64,000 nt of DNA, from the NCBI GenBank assembly GCA_964511665.1, contig CAZEHA010000015.1, forward strand, positions 1 through 64,000, read 5' to 3'. This stretch comes from JAGOEF01 sp964511665 (GTDB taxonomy: Bacteria; Bacteroidota; Bacteroidia; Bacteroidales; ML635J-15). This document shows, piece by piece, positions 34,952-44,592 of the stretch (its first letter is position 1; every line of letters begins with the position of its first letter). The position numbers and the translations under genes were made by a program. The notes below the pieces were generated by a model. That model had not been told where the DNA came from. It saw nothing but the letters and a program-made list of their open reading frames with translations, and did no database searches.

Positions 34952-37360
34952 ATGAGAAATAATTCATGTAAACTGTTTGTGAATACACCCACAATTTGTA
35001 TTCTTAAATATCTTATGTCTCTATCGCTGATTTCTATCTCTATTTACCTTAAAGCACAAACACCCGATACACTGCAACTTATTGGTCAAACACCTGGAGG
35101 AGCCGCCCACCATGTTCATTGGATTGAGGAGCAAAACAAATTGATAGTGGGATGCGGAGCAAGCCTATGGGTATATGACATGACCAACCCCTCATCTCCC
35201 CAAACAATTGCAAAACGTGCTTTTCTTCAACCCATAAACCATACCGATTTGTATGGCGACACGTTGTTTGCTGCTGCAACCAACGATGGTTTATATGCAC
35301 TTGATTTCGGTTCCGACAGTCTCACCATTATTGATCTTTATATTCCTACGGGTTTATTTTCACGAGATGTTTCAGATTTTGTTAGGTCGAACGACACCCT
35401 GTATATTCCCGACAAATACGATGTAAAAGTAGTTCGATATCATATGGGAAGTTTTCATCACATTGTTAATCATACCAATGCTTTCGTAATTGGAGATGCA
35501 CCGTTGAATATGAAGCTAGGCGCCAGATGCATCGATTTCAACGATAATTATATTGCTATCGGGAAAATATTAGATCCATTCAATCAAGGTAGGCTTAGTA
35601 TCTACGATCGACAGTTTCCCTATACCAGACTCGCATTTTGGGAAGACAGTCTGCTGAACAATGTGGAACGCGTTCAGTTTGCCGATCTGAAAAGCGATAT
35701 AATATATGTTTGTGCGGGCAGTACTACGGCAGGTCTTAGTGCTAACTTTTTTGCCTGTCATTTCACCGGCAGTGAAGTAATGCCAGTTGATACAGTTACT
35801 ATTTATGGGTTACCATTGTTTTCCAGTGTCAGTTTTTTGAACATAGATTCTAGAAACGACACTGTGTATTTGGTTACCAATTGCCTTGTTGATTTGGGAG
35901 TGTCTCATCTCTCGATGGTACCGGTGTACGATGCCACAAATTTGCCCGAACAACCTCTTGATTATTTAGGATTCTTTCACAGTGGAGCATGGTATTTTGA
36001 TATTGCCCTGATGCATGGAACCGATTATATGGCTGTGGCTTCCGAATGGCTGGGCTTGCTGGTTACCAATATATCTGATATTAACAATCCGCTTGACACC
36101 ATTGCCTTACGATCGACAGGAGGGTGGGTGCAACAGGCAAAAGTACACGGCGACACGATATATGTTGCTCACGAAGGATGGGGAATCGCAGCCTATTTAA
36201 GTGACAGCCTAATGCACCAACACGGGTACGATACCGATGCTATTATCATGCATGAATATATTCCGGGGGCTGGCCACTTTTTTGTCTCTGATTTCGAATT
36301 TATCGACGACACTATTATGTTTCTAGGCAGCGGTGATATTTATAACTTGAAACCCTGGTTTGATGGTGGTGAGCCCGAGCTGACCGACAACGACAGTCTG
36401 GGACCGGCAGTAGTTAAAATGAATCGGATAAAAACACCCGATGGTGATTTTATTATTATTGGGCGAGGGGTATGGCTGCTTTCTCCGTTTTATTTGTCGG
36501 TGTACGACCCCAATACACGTAATTTCACCGACAACATGCTTATAAACAATGAAGCAACGTCAATTGCTGTTGCTGATAGTATTGTATTTTTTGGCTTAAG
36601 AACTGCTCCATATTTTGCACAAAATGCCGAACTGCATCTAATAGCAGCAAAAATTATTGGTGGGCATATAAATATAATTGCCGACTTACTTATTGCAGAA
36701 AACACCAACGCCATAATAGATGCAGTTGCCGTTGAAAATAACATAGTTGCCATTGGAATGGGGAACGAATTCAGGTGGTATAATTTTACAGGTAGCGAGT
36801 TTTCTCTGCTGAACAGTTTTACACACAATGTCGGTCAGGTAGCTTCAGGAGCCGCAATACTTAACTCACTACTGTATGCCTCCTATCGTAATGATGGATT
36901 AATGATAATAGATATTGATGATGGCACAGAGCTGGCATACTTTAGAGGCAGTGGAGGATTCTTCGGAATAGCAGGAAGTGGTAACAGTTCAGTGCGTCTT
37001 GGTAATGATGGGACCATTTACCTTTCCGATTTTTATTCAGGCCTGCTTATGGTAGAAATATTCGACCACAGTCTGGTTTCGGTATCACAACCGGAAGTCT
37101 ACAATAATCAAACCGTACAATACAAGGTATATCCGAATCCAGCCAGCAACAACTTCTATTTGGAAATTAACCCAAATGCTTCTAACTCTGATTTGCAAAT
37201 TAATCTGTATAATATTATTGGAGAAAAAGTATCCGTTAAGATCGAAGTCAATAACGCATTCCTTAAAATAAACACCGAAAACTTATCTGTCGGACAATAT
37301 ATACTAAAAATTTGCAACGGCGATGGCTATTGCGAAAGCACAATAATACAAATTGAATAA
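34952..37360 (+). CDS. Secreted LVIVD-type beta-propeller protein with T9SS sorting domain
   Basis: An 802-residue exported protein. The N terminus is long, and the hydrophobic signal lies at about 20-35 before YLKAQT. A start at 35015 is possible. Residues about 45-710 contain repeated blades with LWVYDMTNPSSPQTIAKRAF-, LYALDFGSDSLTIID- and LMIIDIDDGTELAYF-like strands, as in LVIVD/choice-of-anchor propellers. The sorting domain begins YKVYPNPASNN (about 730). A surface binding or scaffold role is likely, and no catalytic site is seen. Confidence 0.85.
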   Translation: MRNNSCKLFVNTPTICILKYLMSLSLISISIYLKAQTPDTLQLIGQTPGGAAHHVHWIEEQNKLIVGCGASLWVYDMTNPSSPQTIAKRAFLQPINHTDLYGDTLFAAATNDGLYALDFGSDSLTIIDLYIPTGLFSRDVSDFVRSNDTLYIPDKYDVKVVRYHMGSFHHIVNHTNAFVIGDAPLNMKLGARCIDFNDNYIAIGKILDPFNQGRLSIYDRQFPYTRLAFWEDSLLNNVERVQFADLKSDIIYVCAGSTTAGLSANFFACHFTGSEVMPVDTVTIYGLPLFSSVSFLNIDSRNDTVYLVTNCLVDLGVSHLSMVPVYDATNLPEQPLDYLGFFHSGAWYFDIALMHGTDYMAVASEWLGLLVTNISDINNPLDTIALRSTGGWVQQAKVHGDTIYVAHEGWGIAAYLSDSLMHQHGYDTDAIIMHEYIPGAGHFFVSDFEFIDDTIMFLGSGDIYNLKPWFDGGEPELTDNDSLGPAVVKMNRIKTPDGDFIIIGRGVWLLSPFYLSVYDPNTRNFTDNMLINNEATSIAVADSIVFFGLRTAPYFAQNAELHLIAAKIIGGHINIIADLLIAENTNAIIDAVAVENNIVAIGMGNEFRWYNFTGSEFSLLNSFTHNVGQVASGAAILNSLLYASYRNDGLMIIDIDDGTELAYFRGSGGFFGIAGSGNSSVRLGNDGTIYLSDFYSGLLMVEIFDHSLVSVSQPEVYNNQTVQYKVYPNPASNNFYLEINPNASNSDLQINLYNIIGEKVSVKIEVNNAFLKINTENLSVGQYILKICNGDGYCESTIIQIE

Positions 37361-37423
37361 AATACAAACAAGGCACAATATCATGCCTTCTAGTTCAACA
37401 AAAAAGTCTTTTATATTTTACTT

Positions 37424-38731
37424 CTAGGGCTTTGAGTTGTTTATCATCCAATCAATGTCAACATGAATTTGATGATAATAGCTTCGGTGATTTTGTTTTG
37501 CCTTCTCTTTTATCTGTTCTTTCCATTCCTCGCTTGCCAATATTGCGTAGAACCATTTTGTGTAGGCCTGCGCATAATATCTGGCATAATATTGTCGTGC
37601 GTATGTTTCGGGTTCACAATAATAGTAATACAGCCTGTCGATAAATCCGTACATGTGGGTGTACAACAAGGTTGCTGAACTATAAATAACAATAAAATCG
37701 AGATTGTTTAGTTTTTCGCCAAGACTAATATCTTTCGCTAAAGTGTAATTACTAAAACTTTGCGGCCAAACTGTAGTATTGTAGAACCAATAGTCGAGTC
37801 CGGTAAACACTTGATTGGGGATTTGCAAATTGGCCACAGGCCAGTAGAAACTGTCGCCTACCGTAAGTACGCGGGGTCTGGTTTTACCGGCTGTGTCAAA
37901 CGAAAGCACCGGCCATGGCAACAATTCACGTTGGAGAGGAAGCAACAAGTTGGCCAACTGCCCCAAATCGTTTTCGAGATCGTGCACAGGTTCAATGTTA
38001 ACCGAATCGAAAATAATATCGGGGAAATCGCTTCCGCTTATATGCTCCATATACTTCACCATACTATCGGCCACCATAGCTGCCGAATAGTAAGTATAGT
38101 GGGTTCCATATTTTGGGAAAAGAGGATACTGCACGGTATCCTTCATATCAAGAAACCACTTATTGAAATCGATGAAATTCATGTCAAATTCCAATGCTTT
38201 GTCTCTGTAAAACTCATATTGATTGGGCTGTGGCTTAATCTTTTTATAGGCAGCCGGCAACTTGTCGCTAAAGTAAAAGGCATTGCTGGGAGCAATAACA
38301 AAAAGCAACTCTATATTATGGTTTTTAAGCGTATCAATCATTTGGGCTGTGCGCTGCATAATCATTTCCATACTATCGCGGCACATATGGTTAATTCCCA
38401 GATACGATTCTATGTTATACGAAAAAAACAAGTGTCGGTCTTTACCCACCACTACATCTCTTCCATTCGATTTACTGAACACCGAAAAGTCGAATTGATT
38501 GATAAGTCGCACCAAAAAAGGCCTGAATCCAAAATTGTTATTGATATATGCTTCTGTGAATAGCTGATAATCTCCGTTCAGCCAGGTTTGAAAATAGAAA
38601 TCGGGATAGTAGGTAACTTCCGCTTCATGATTCAATGGTTTTATTGTAAAAACCTTAAAAAAACGCTGTGCTACCGGCACTAGCAAGAGCAGGATAAAAA
38701 TAAGATATGCATATTTTTTAATTCGGTTCAT
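37424..38731 (-). CDS. AlgX/AlgJ-like SGNH acetyltransferase partner
   Basis: A 435-residue periplasmic or membrane-anchored protein with an N-terminal transmembrane segment (about 6-26). It has SGNH-like features of AlgX/AlgJ/DltD: VGKDRHLFF, LLFVIAPSNAFYF, the His-containing GTHYTYYSAAMVAD and the nucleophile region LTVGDSFYWP. Such proteins transfer acetyl groups, received from the partner MBOAT channel, to an extracellular polysaccharide. The start overlaps the MBOAT stop by one base in TGATG, so translation is coupled. The polymer acetylated is unknown, as no polysaccharide genes are nearby. Confidence 0.85.
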   Translation of the reverse strand: MNRIKKYAYLIFILLLLVPVAQRFFKVFTIKPLNHEAEVTYYPDFYFQTWLNGDYQLFTEAYINNNFGFRPFLVRLINQFDFSVFSKSNGRDVVVGKDRHLFFSYNIESYLGINHMCRDSMEMIMQRTAQMIDTLKNHNIELLFVIAPSNAFYFSDKLPAAYKKIKPQPNQYEFYRDKALEFDMNFIDFNKWFLDMKDTVQYPLFPKYGTHYTYYSAAMVADSMVKYMEHISGSDFPDIIFDSVNIEPVHDLENDLGQLANLLLPLQRELLPWPVLSFDTAGKTRPRVLTVGDSFYWPVANLQIPNQVFTGLDYWFYNTTVWPQSFSNYTLAKDISLGEKLNNLDFIVIYSSATLLYTHMYGFIDRLYYYYCEPETYARQYYARYYAQAYTKWFYAILASEEWKEQIKEKAKQNHRSYYHQIHVDIDWMINNSKP

Positions 38732-40158
38732 CAGAATCTAAAGTAAATAAACGGATTAAAGCCCCCCAATGCAATGCTTGCCGACGAGAACAGCAGCAAG
38801 ATTATGCAAACTGCAAAAACTGGGAACACTTCTTTTCGGGTGTGTTCCTTTTCGAAGAAAAACTGCTCAATTTTTCTTCCAACAGCAGTAATAGTAAGAA
38901 ATGCAAATACAGCTCCACCCAGCAGCCAAAACCAAAATTTATTGTCGAGATACAATACAAAGTCTTTACCATCGAAAGCAAACATACGCCCAATATAATC
39001 GATAGCGAAACCAAAACTCTCTGCCCTGAAAACCACCCATCCGAGTAACACAATAAAATAGGTGAGCGCAATCGAAGGAATCTTCCCAATTCTATCGGTA
39101 AATTTAATTAGAAATATTCTGTCGAAAATTAAAAACAACCCATGCCATGCACCCCAAATAATAAAAGTCCATGCCGCTCCGTGCCAAAAACCCGAAATCA
39201 CAAATACAACAGCCAGATTGAAATACAATCGGGCTTTGCTATTCACACGGTTTCCTCCTAAGGGGATATACAAATAATCGCGCATCCAGCGCCCCAGTGT
39301 AATATGCCAACGTCGCCAGAATTCGGTAATGTTTCGCGAAATATATGGATTGTTGAAGTTTTCGGGGAATTTAAACCCCATCATTCTTCCTATACCTATT
39401 GCCATATCGCTATATCCCGAAAAATCGAAATATATCTGAAACGAATAGGCAACAATGGCCACCCAAGCCATTCCGGTGCTGATCTCTGCGGCTTCCATAG
39501 CAAAAACAACATCTACCTGTTTGCCTAATGTATTGGCAATGAGCAATTTTTTGGCAAGTCCGATGCAAAAACGCAACATGCCGCTAAATCGCATGTGGTG
39601 GGTATAATTGGCTGTGCGATTTGTTAATTGATCGGCAATTTCGTTGTAACGTACAATAGGTCCGGCAATAAGCTGAGGAAACAGCAAAACAAAAAGCATA
39701 TAATCGACAATACTGTTTAAGGGCTTATGTCGTCTTTGGTACACATCTACAGAATAGCTCAGTTTTTGAAATGTAAAAAACGATATCCCTATGGGCAAGG
39801 CTACCTCTATCCACTCAAGAGCCTGTACGCCCATTGATTCAAGCAGCAAATTTACATTTTCAACAAAAAAATTGGCATATTTAAAATAAGCCAGTAGCCC
39901 AATATTGAGAACCACAGAGGCAGAAATGAGTAATTTTCGACGACTCTGTTTATCGTAATTTTGCATTAGCCTCACAATGCCGAAATCAACAATCATTGAG
40001 GCTAGTACTATAAAAATAAAAGTTGGGCCACCCCATGAATAAAAAAACAAACTGGCCAGCAAAGCCAACAAATTCTTATGGTTATGACCCGCTACATGGT
40101 AAATTACCAAAAATACAGGCAGAAAATAAAACAAGAAAATGGCGCTGCTGAAAACCAT
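38731..40158 (-). CDS. MBOAT-family O-acyltransferase (AlgI-like)
   Basis: A 475-residue polytopic membrane protein. The start at 40158 gives MVFSSAIFLFYFLPVFL, the AlgI N terminus. The longer frame adds 27 atypical residues. Signature regions are LPIGISFFTFQKLSYSVDVY, the catalytic FWRRWHITLGRWMRDYLYIP loop and the conserved His in SGFWHGAAWTF. It moves acetyl groups across the inner membrane for the AlgX-like partner encoded directly downstream. Confidence 0.93.
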   Translation of the reverse strand: MVFSSAIFLFYFLPVFLVIYHVAGHNHKNLLALLASLFFYSWGGPTFIFIVLASMIVDFGIVRLMQNYDKQSRRKLLISASVVLNIGLLAYFKYANFFVENVNLLLESMGVQALEWIEVALPIGISFFTFQKLSYSVDVYQRRHKPLNSIVDYMLFVLLFPQLIAGPIVRYNEIADQLTNRTANYTHHMRFSGMLRFCIGLAKKLLIANTLGKQVDVVFAMEAAEISTGMAWVAIVAYSFQIYFDFSGYSDMAIGIGRMMGFKFPENFNNPYISRNITEFWRRWHITLGRWMRDYLYIPLGGNRVNSKARLYFNLAVVFVISGFWHGAAWTFIIWGAWHGLFLIFDRIFLIKFTDRIGKIPSIALTYFIVLLGWVVFRAESFGFAIDYIGRMFAFDGKDFVLYLDNKFWFWLLGGAVFAFLTITAVGRKIEQFFFEKEHTRKEVFPVFAVCIILLLFSSASIALGGFNPFIYFRF

Positions 40159-40416
40159 AACAAACCAATAGCGTTTTAAAGGCGTAAAAGTAAATAAGTT
40201 TTTGGAATAATTTCGAAAAATGACACTTGCTTTGCGCACTGAAATAATAAGAAATTATCTATCAAGGGAAAGCCTCACCTTGCAAAATTACAAATACAGA
40301 TTACCGAAACTATATATTAACAATATCATTGCGCTCATAATCAACTACTTTACAATTATTGTAAAAATGACAATTCAAATACTACGAAATCTTAAATCAA
40401 TACACGAGTTTTTCGA

Positions 40417-40424
40417 TATATTTG
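40417..40424 (+). promoter_or_regulatory. -7 element upstream of the broken 40452 gene
   Basis: TATATTTG is a perfect -7 element. TTA, rather than TTG, lies about 22 nt upstream. The predicted transcript start near 40431 fits translation from codon 40452 (ATA). Confidence 0.5.
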
Positions 40425-40451
40425 TTTACATGTAACTAAAACCCGATAATC

Positions 40452-42131
40452 ATAAAAAAAATTCAACTTTATTTTCTCGTTTTGTGTTCCTTCGCAAGTC
40501 AACTGGGTTTAATGGCTCAGGTTCCGTTTTCGCAAGTAAAAGCAGATGTTGCAAGAGACTATTCGGCTCATAATATTGTAGACAGAGGAATTTCTCCGGT
40601 TAGTAAAGTCGACAAATCGGTAATACCCAATATACCCTACGAAGTTTATTTTACCTAGGTGAGCGATAATAAAGTGATTGAGGGCTATAACATTACCTAC
40701 CGTCGCACTGTTGAAACTCGCTACGATAAACTGGGAGGAAAGTATGTGTTTAATTCGAATACAACATTTGGCAGATGGCTTACTGGAGTTCCCAATCCCC
40801 CCGATTTGGGAACCGTAAGTAAAATTATTGAATCGGATCTACTGAGGTTTTTTAAAAGCTATTGGTACAACAGGTTAACAGAGTTTGATGGTGTAAAAGA
40901 AATTATTACTGAAAAATATCCATTCAATGGTTGCGACCATTTCTTTTATCCGGGTGAGTACTCCGGATTACGTGTAAAACTCAAGGTAAAGGTAGCATAC
41001 ACTGCCGTAAATGGAAATAGTAAAAAACTTGAAAAATATGAAGATATATTTGAACTGACTTTGTTGCGCGATGGACTGAATCAGCCATGGAATACCATGG
41101 GTATTGAAGGTGGTTACAAAGGCGATAAAAAAAGCATGCCTTTAAGTTCCACAGACCTTACACCCGAAGAGCTTTCCTTTTGGGAGTGCAACACCATTGG
41201 CATGAAATATATGATAGAACACGCCAGCGATGAGTATAACAAATTACCCGAAATAGTAGTTCCCGAGTTTAATTCTGGCGAAGAAATGATTTGGTTTACG
41301 CATCGCTTTTTACGCACTGCCGGAAAAGACGAAATCAGGAAATACTTATGGACCTACCTGTCTCCAAATTACTTTAGTAAATGTGGAGATTTCATTTTGA
41401 GTGACAAAGCCGAAGATTTAATTGAAAGCATCCTTAGTTTTACTCATGCCGATCGTGGCTCGTATAAAGACACCTACTGTGATTATCCTCAGGTAAAGGA
41501 GCAGGCTAAACGGGAAACAAGCCACTCAATTACTTATTATGCAAAAACAGGAGGAAAGTTTTCGAGGATACAAGTAGCCTATTACAATGGGAAACTTAAG
41601 ATTGTTGATATGTCGCTCGGAAAATACCGCGAAGAAAAAGAACTGGAGGCATTGGAACTGGTTCCCGAAGATAAATGTTTGGAATTTGCCCCAGCTACAT
41701 GGAAACGATTCGAAACCGAAAATGTAAAAGGCGTTTCTACAGTTTTTCCAACCGAACCGGTTTTCGATCAAAAAACCCAAAGTTTAACAGCACGATACAA
41801 AGGAGCCGAATACACCTTAAAAGCCGAAATACTCGACAAGAGCCTAACAAGTCAGATAAAACAAGCTAGTCAGCGCCCTGCTACTGCAAAAATATGGGCC
41901 GAAAATTTCAGAAAGAATCTTGGTGCACAACAGGTTGGCAATCCGGGGTCTTTTATTTACAACAAAACCGAGGGTGTTGAATATACTTGGAAAATATCTG
42001 CCAATCGCCAAGAAACTACTATACGTTATAGATCAATTTTATACAACGATGGATATTACCAAATGTGGATAGCAGGAAGTACGGGTAGCGCCGAGGAAAA
42101 CCAGTTCTTCGATCAGTTCGAGGTAAAATAA
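40452..42131 (+). pseudogene. Secreted protein gene with lost start codon and in-frame amber stop
   Basis: The ORF of 490 residues from GTG 40659 is preceded, in the same frame, by 68 sense codons and one TAG at 40656-40658. The upstream part reads as a classic signal peptide (KKIQLYFLVLCSFASQ, cleavage near LMAQ) followed by coding sequence that joins the main ORF without a shift. The position where ATG is expected (40452) is ATA. An internal ATG at 40512 would lose the signal. The remaining protein is uniform and well kept: RYDKLGGKYVFNSN, WYNRLTEFDGVKEI and TWKISANRQETTIRY. No domain is recognised and no sorting domain is present. It is either a recent pseudogene or carries two sequencing errors. 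Confidence 0.75.
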
Positions 42132-44024
42132 CTAATCAAGATACACTTTCTTCGACACACGCTCGTTGTTCTGAGTTAGCGTAATAATATACACACCTTT
42201 GTTAATGGCTGTTTCAAACCTCAGCATTTGACCACCTTCGTCGAGGCTGTTGAGAGTAAGTGTTTGCAGTACTTTTCCCGACATATCGGTAAGTGTGGCC
42301 GTTAGTGGTGCAAAACCATTTGTTTTTATGTACACATTCAATGCACCTTGTAAAGAGCTCGCACCAATAATGGCCAGCTGGTTGTTTTCGAGCATACACA
42401 ACACACTTAGCACATCGAAATACTGATAGCTGCCATCGATATCGGTTTGTCGAATGCGGTAATAGGTGGTTTCGTTATGATTTATGCTATTATCTTCGAA
42501 ATTGTAATTTCTCGGTTGCTTCGAATTCAGTTCTCCCGCAATATCGGCTACAAACTTCCATACTACCGCATCGGTTGATGATTCAATTCTAAAATAGTTG
42601 TTGTTTGTTTCGCTGGCTGTTGCCCAAATAATCTCGGCACCGGTAGCTGTGCACTTCACTTTTTGTTCGAGCAATTCAACCGGCAACACATCAGCCTCCG
42701 ACAAACCAAAAACAATAAGTCCGTTTGCAGACACTGCGTTGCTTGCCGAATTTCGTGCATTGCGGTTGTCATCAGTTCCGGCTCTTCCCGGAAGGGTCTC
42801 AGTATTAATTTCCGAAATTAATGCGGGGTCGAAACCAAAGGTTTTAATCACTCCGCTGGCACCGCCGCCACCACCCCCGTGCGATACAGGATGAATCACA
42901 TTTCCGCCATTGCCACCATTCACACTCATACTTAGGCTTGCTGCCTGCTGTGAGTTAAATTCAATACTCTGAGCAACCACGAAAACGCTTCCGCCTGCTC
43001 CGCCTCCACCTGCTCCGTCGTTGCCGGTGCCCCGTGTATCAGCAGCATTACTTCCGTTGGCTGATATCTTAATTTGCGGTTTATTAACAATAATAGTATC
43101 GGAGTTTATCAAAATTAAGCCTCCTCCCGAAGCACCTGCGGTACCGGAATTGTTGTTTTGCTGGCCACCTCCGCCGCCTCCTCCCAAATACCCAACAAAA
43201 GCATCTGCATCGATATACGACGATAAAGAATACCCTCCACGCCCCTGTGTGTTGTTATTACAATCGTAACCAAAACCACCATTGCCACCTACCGTAAAGT
43301 TCGATCCACCACCTCCTCCTCCATTGTGCATATTTCCGCCACCGCCACCATTGCTCAATGCTCCCATGGCAAAAGTGTTTTCGGCAACATTGTTCCGAAA
43401 TATCCCTTCGCCCTTGCCACCAAAGCTATTATCGGCAGTTCGCCACGAACTGGTATTACAAGCAGCCCCGTTGTTCGCGCTTACATCACCTCCTCTAAAA
43501 CCTGATCCGTCGGCTAAAATGTTATGGTTAAGAACCAATTTACCAACTACTTCAAATGCTACAATACCTCCCACGTTTCCATCCCACGGAAGTGCAATGA
43601 TGTCGGACACAGTTACCAGACTGTTGAATACCGGATAACTTAGAACCTGTACCATTCCGTTAAGGCTAAGGTCGGGCAAAAATTCAATTGGTTTTTCGAG
43701 TAGAAGTAGCTTCGGGGTTTGTCCATCGTATTCAATTCCAATCACTTTGGCAATTTCGATTCTACCGGTATTTCCAATCTGGTCGATACGCCCAAATGTG
43801 TTATTGTTACCAAAACGCGATACCACCGCCCCTTGTGTGTGATAAATCATTACATAGCCTCCTTGTTCGAATCGTGCATATGTTTCGTTTACATTAGAAA
43901 CAGTAAGTTCAGTAGCATTTGCATTTATCGACTGCAAGCTGGCATACGCATTCACCTGAGCTTTCAAGCCGGTATAATGCATCAATAGAATAAGAGCCAG
44001 AATAAAAGTGTATTTTGTTTTCAT
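42132..44024 (-). CDS. Glycine-rich secreted protein with T9SS sorting domain
   Basis: A 630-residue exported protein with a signal peptide (about 1-22). The central part (about 170-400) is very rich in Gly and Asn with GGGGGG runs spaced by short hydrophobic strands, as in glycine-rich beta-helical or adhesive surface proteins. A fibronectin-like ending domain (about 440-545, WATASETNNNYFRIESS, YYRIRQTDIDGSYQY) precedes the sorting domain (about 550-630, LTDMSGKVLQTL and KGVYIITLTQN). Its stop directly abuts the stop of the convergent broken gene at 42131/42132. Confidence 0.85.
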   Translation of the reverse strand: MKTKYTFILALILLMHYTGLKAQVNAYASLQSINANATELTVSNVNETYARFEQGGYVMIYHTQGAVVSRFGNNNTFGRIDQIGNTGRIEIAKVIGIEYDGQTPKLLLLEKPIEFLPDLSLNGMVQVLSYPVFNSLVTVSDIIALPWDGNVGGIVAFEVVGKLVLNHNILADGSGFRGGDVSANNGAACNTSSWRTADNSFGGKGEGIFRNNVAENTFAMGALSNGGGGGNMHNGGGGGGSNFTVGGNGGFGYDCNNNTQGRGGYSLSSYIDADAFVGYLGGGGGGGQQNNNSGTAGASGGGLILINSDTIIVNKPQIKISANGSNAADTRGTGNDGAGGGGAGGSVFVVAQSIEFNSQQAASLSMSVNGGNGGNVIHPVSHGGGGGGASGVIKTFGFDPALISEINTETLPGRAGTDDNRNARNSASNAVSANGLIVFGLSEADVLPVELLEQKVKCTATGAEIIWATASETNNNYFRIESSTDAVVWKFVADIAGELNSKQPRNYNFEDNSINHNETTYYRIRQTDIDGSYQYFDVLSVLCMLENNQLAIIGASSLQGALNVYIKTNGFAPLTATLTDMSGKVLQTLTLNSLDEGGQMLRFETAINKGVYIITLTQNNERVSKKVYLD

Positions 44025-44140
44025 AATCGTTTCCTTATTTATAATTTAATAACCGCTTTAAGGAAAACATGTTCTGCTGCACTCAGTATTTTTCTACGAA
44101 CAACTCCCGGTTACAAGCTTGTTCGGGCAAAAACATCTAT

Positions 44141-44506
44141 TTATTGAAGAAGCTCGTAACCTTCGCAATCGTACAGCCGACGCAAGGCTTCGTTGTATCT
44201 GTCGAACACAGTTTCGGAGTGCAGTTCTCGCATGATGCTTAATGCCTCCAGTTTTTTCTCCTCATCACCCGCATATTGTTCGCGTATGCGATTAGCCTCG
44301 CCTGAAATGTTTACTTGTATTTCGTTCAATTTCACGGCTTCTACACTATCAATACGCATATCGGCAATTGTTTTTTCGGCCAAAACAATAAAATCTTCGT
44401 GAAGGCTTAGCCACTGTTTTATATCCGATTTCATGCTACCACAGGCTTGACAAATTCCAATCAGCACAACAAAAAACAAGTAATAAAATGCTTTTGTATT
44501 TTTCAT
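44141..44506 (-). CDS. Small putative lipoprotein, helical
   Basis: A 121-residue protein. The start at 44506 gives MKNTKAFYYLFFVVLIGICQAC, a signal-like helix ending in a Cys that could be lipidated (QAC|GS), although the -3 residue is unusual. The rest is a charged helix (EEKKLEALSIMRELHSE) with no recognised family. It stands 47 nt downstream of the gcvP terminator, on the same strand. Confidence 0.65.
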   Translation of the reverse strand: MKNTKAFYYLFFVVLIGICQACGSMKSDIKQWLSLHEDFIVLAEKTIADMRIDSVEAVKLNEIQVNISGEANRIREQYAGDEEKKLEALSIMRELHSETVFDRYNEALRRLYDCEGYELLQ

Positions 44507-44544
44507 TACCACTACAAAATCAGATATTATTTTAAGTAGGGATA

Positions 44545-44576
44545 CAAAAAGCTACGACAAAAATCATAGCTTTTTG
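44545..44576 (-). terminator. Intrinsic terminator of gcvP
   Basis: CAAAAAGCTA, a 12-nt loop, TAGCTTTTTG. The T run on the minus strand follows a 10-bp stem, 17 nt after the gcvP stop. Confidence 0.8.
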
Positions 44577-44592
44577 CATATCTCATCATTCA

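Noticed and set aside
37760..38563. 267-codon frame opposite the AlgX-like gene
   Set aside because: Antisense shadow of a clear SGNH-family gene, without domain or promoter.
40220..40435. 71-codon ORF between the MBOAT gene and the broken gene
   Set aside because: AT-rich, with no ribosome-binding or promoter context, and it overlaps the -7 element of the 40452 gene.
42850..43360. Glycine codon runs as a DNA tandem repeat or CRISPR-like array
   Set aside because: Spacing and sequence are irregular, and the similarity is at the protein-composition level only.
42598..43638. Proline-rich frames opposite the glycine-rich T9SS gene
   Set aside because: The Pro runs are the complement of Gly codons on the true coding strand.
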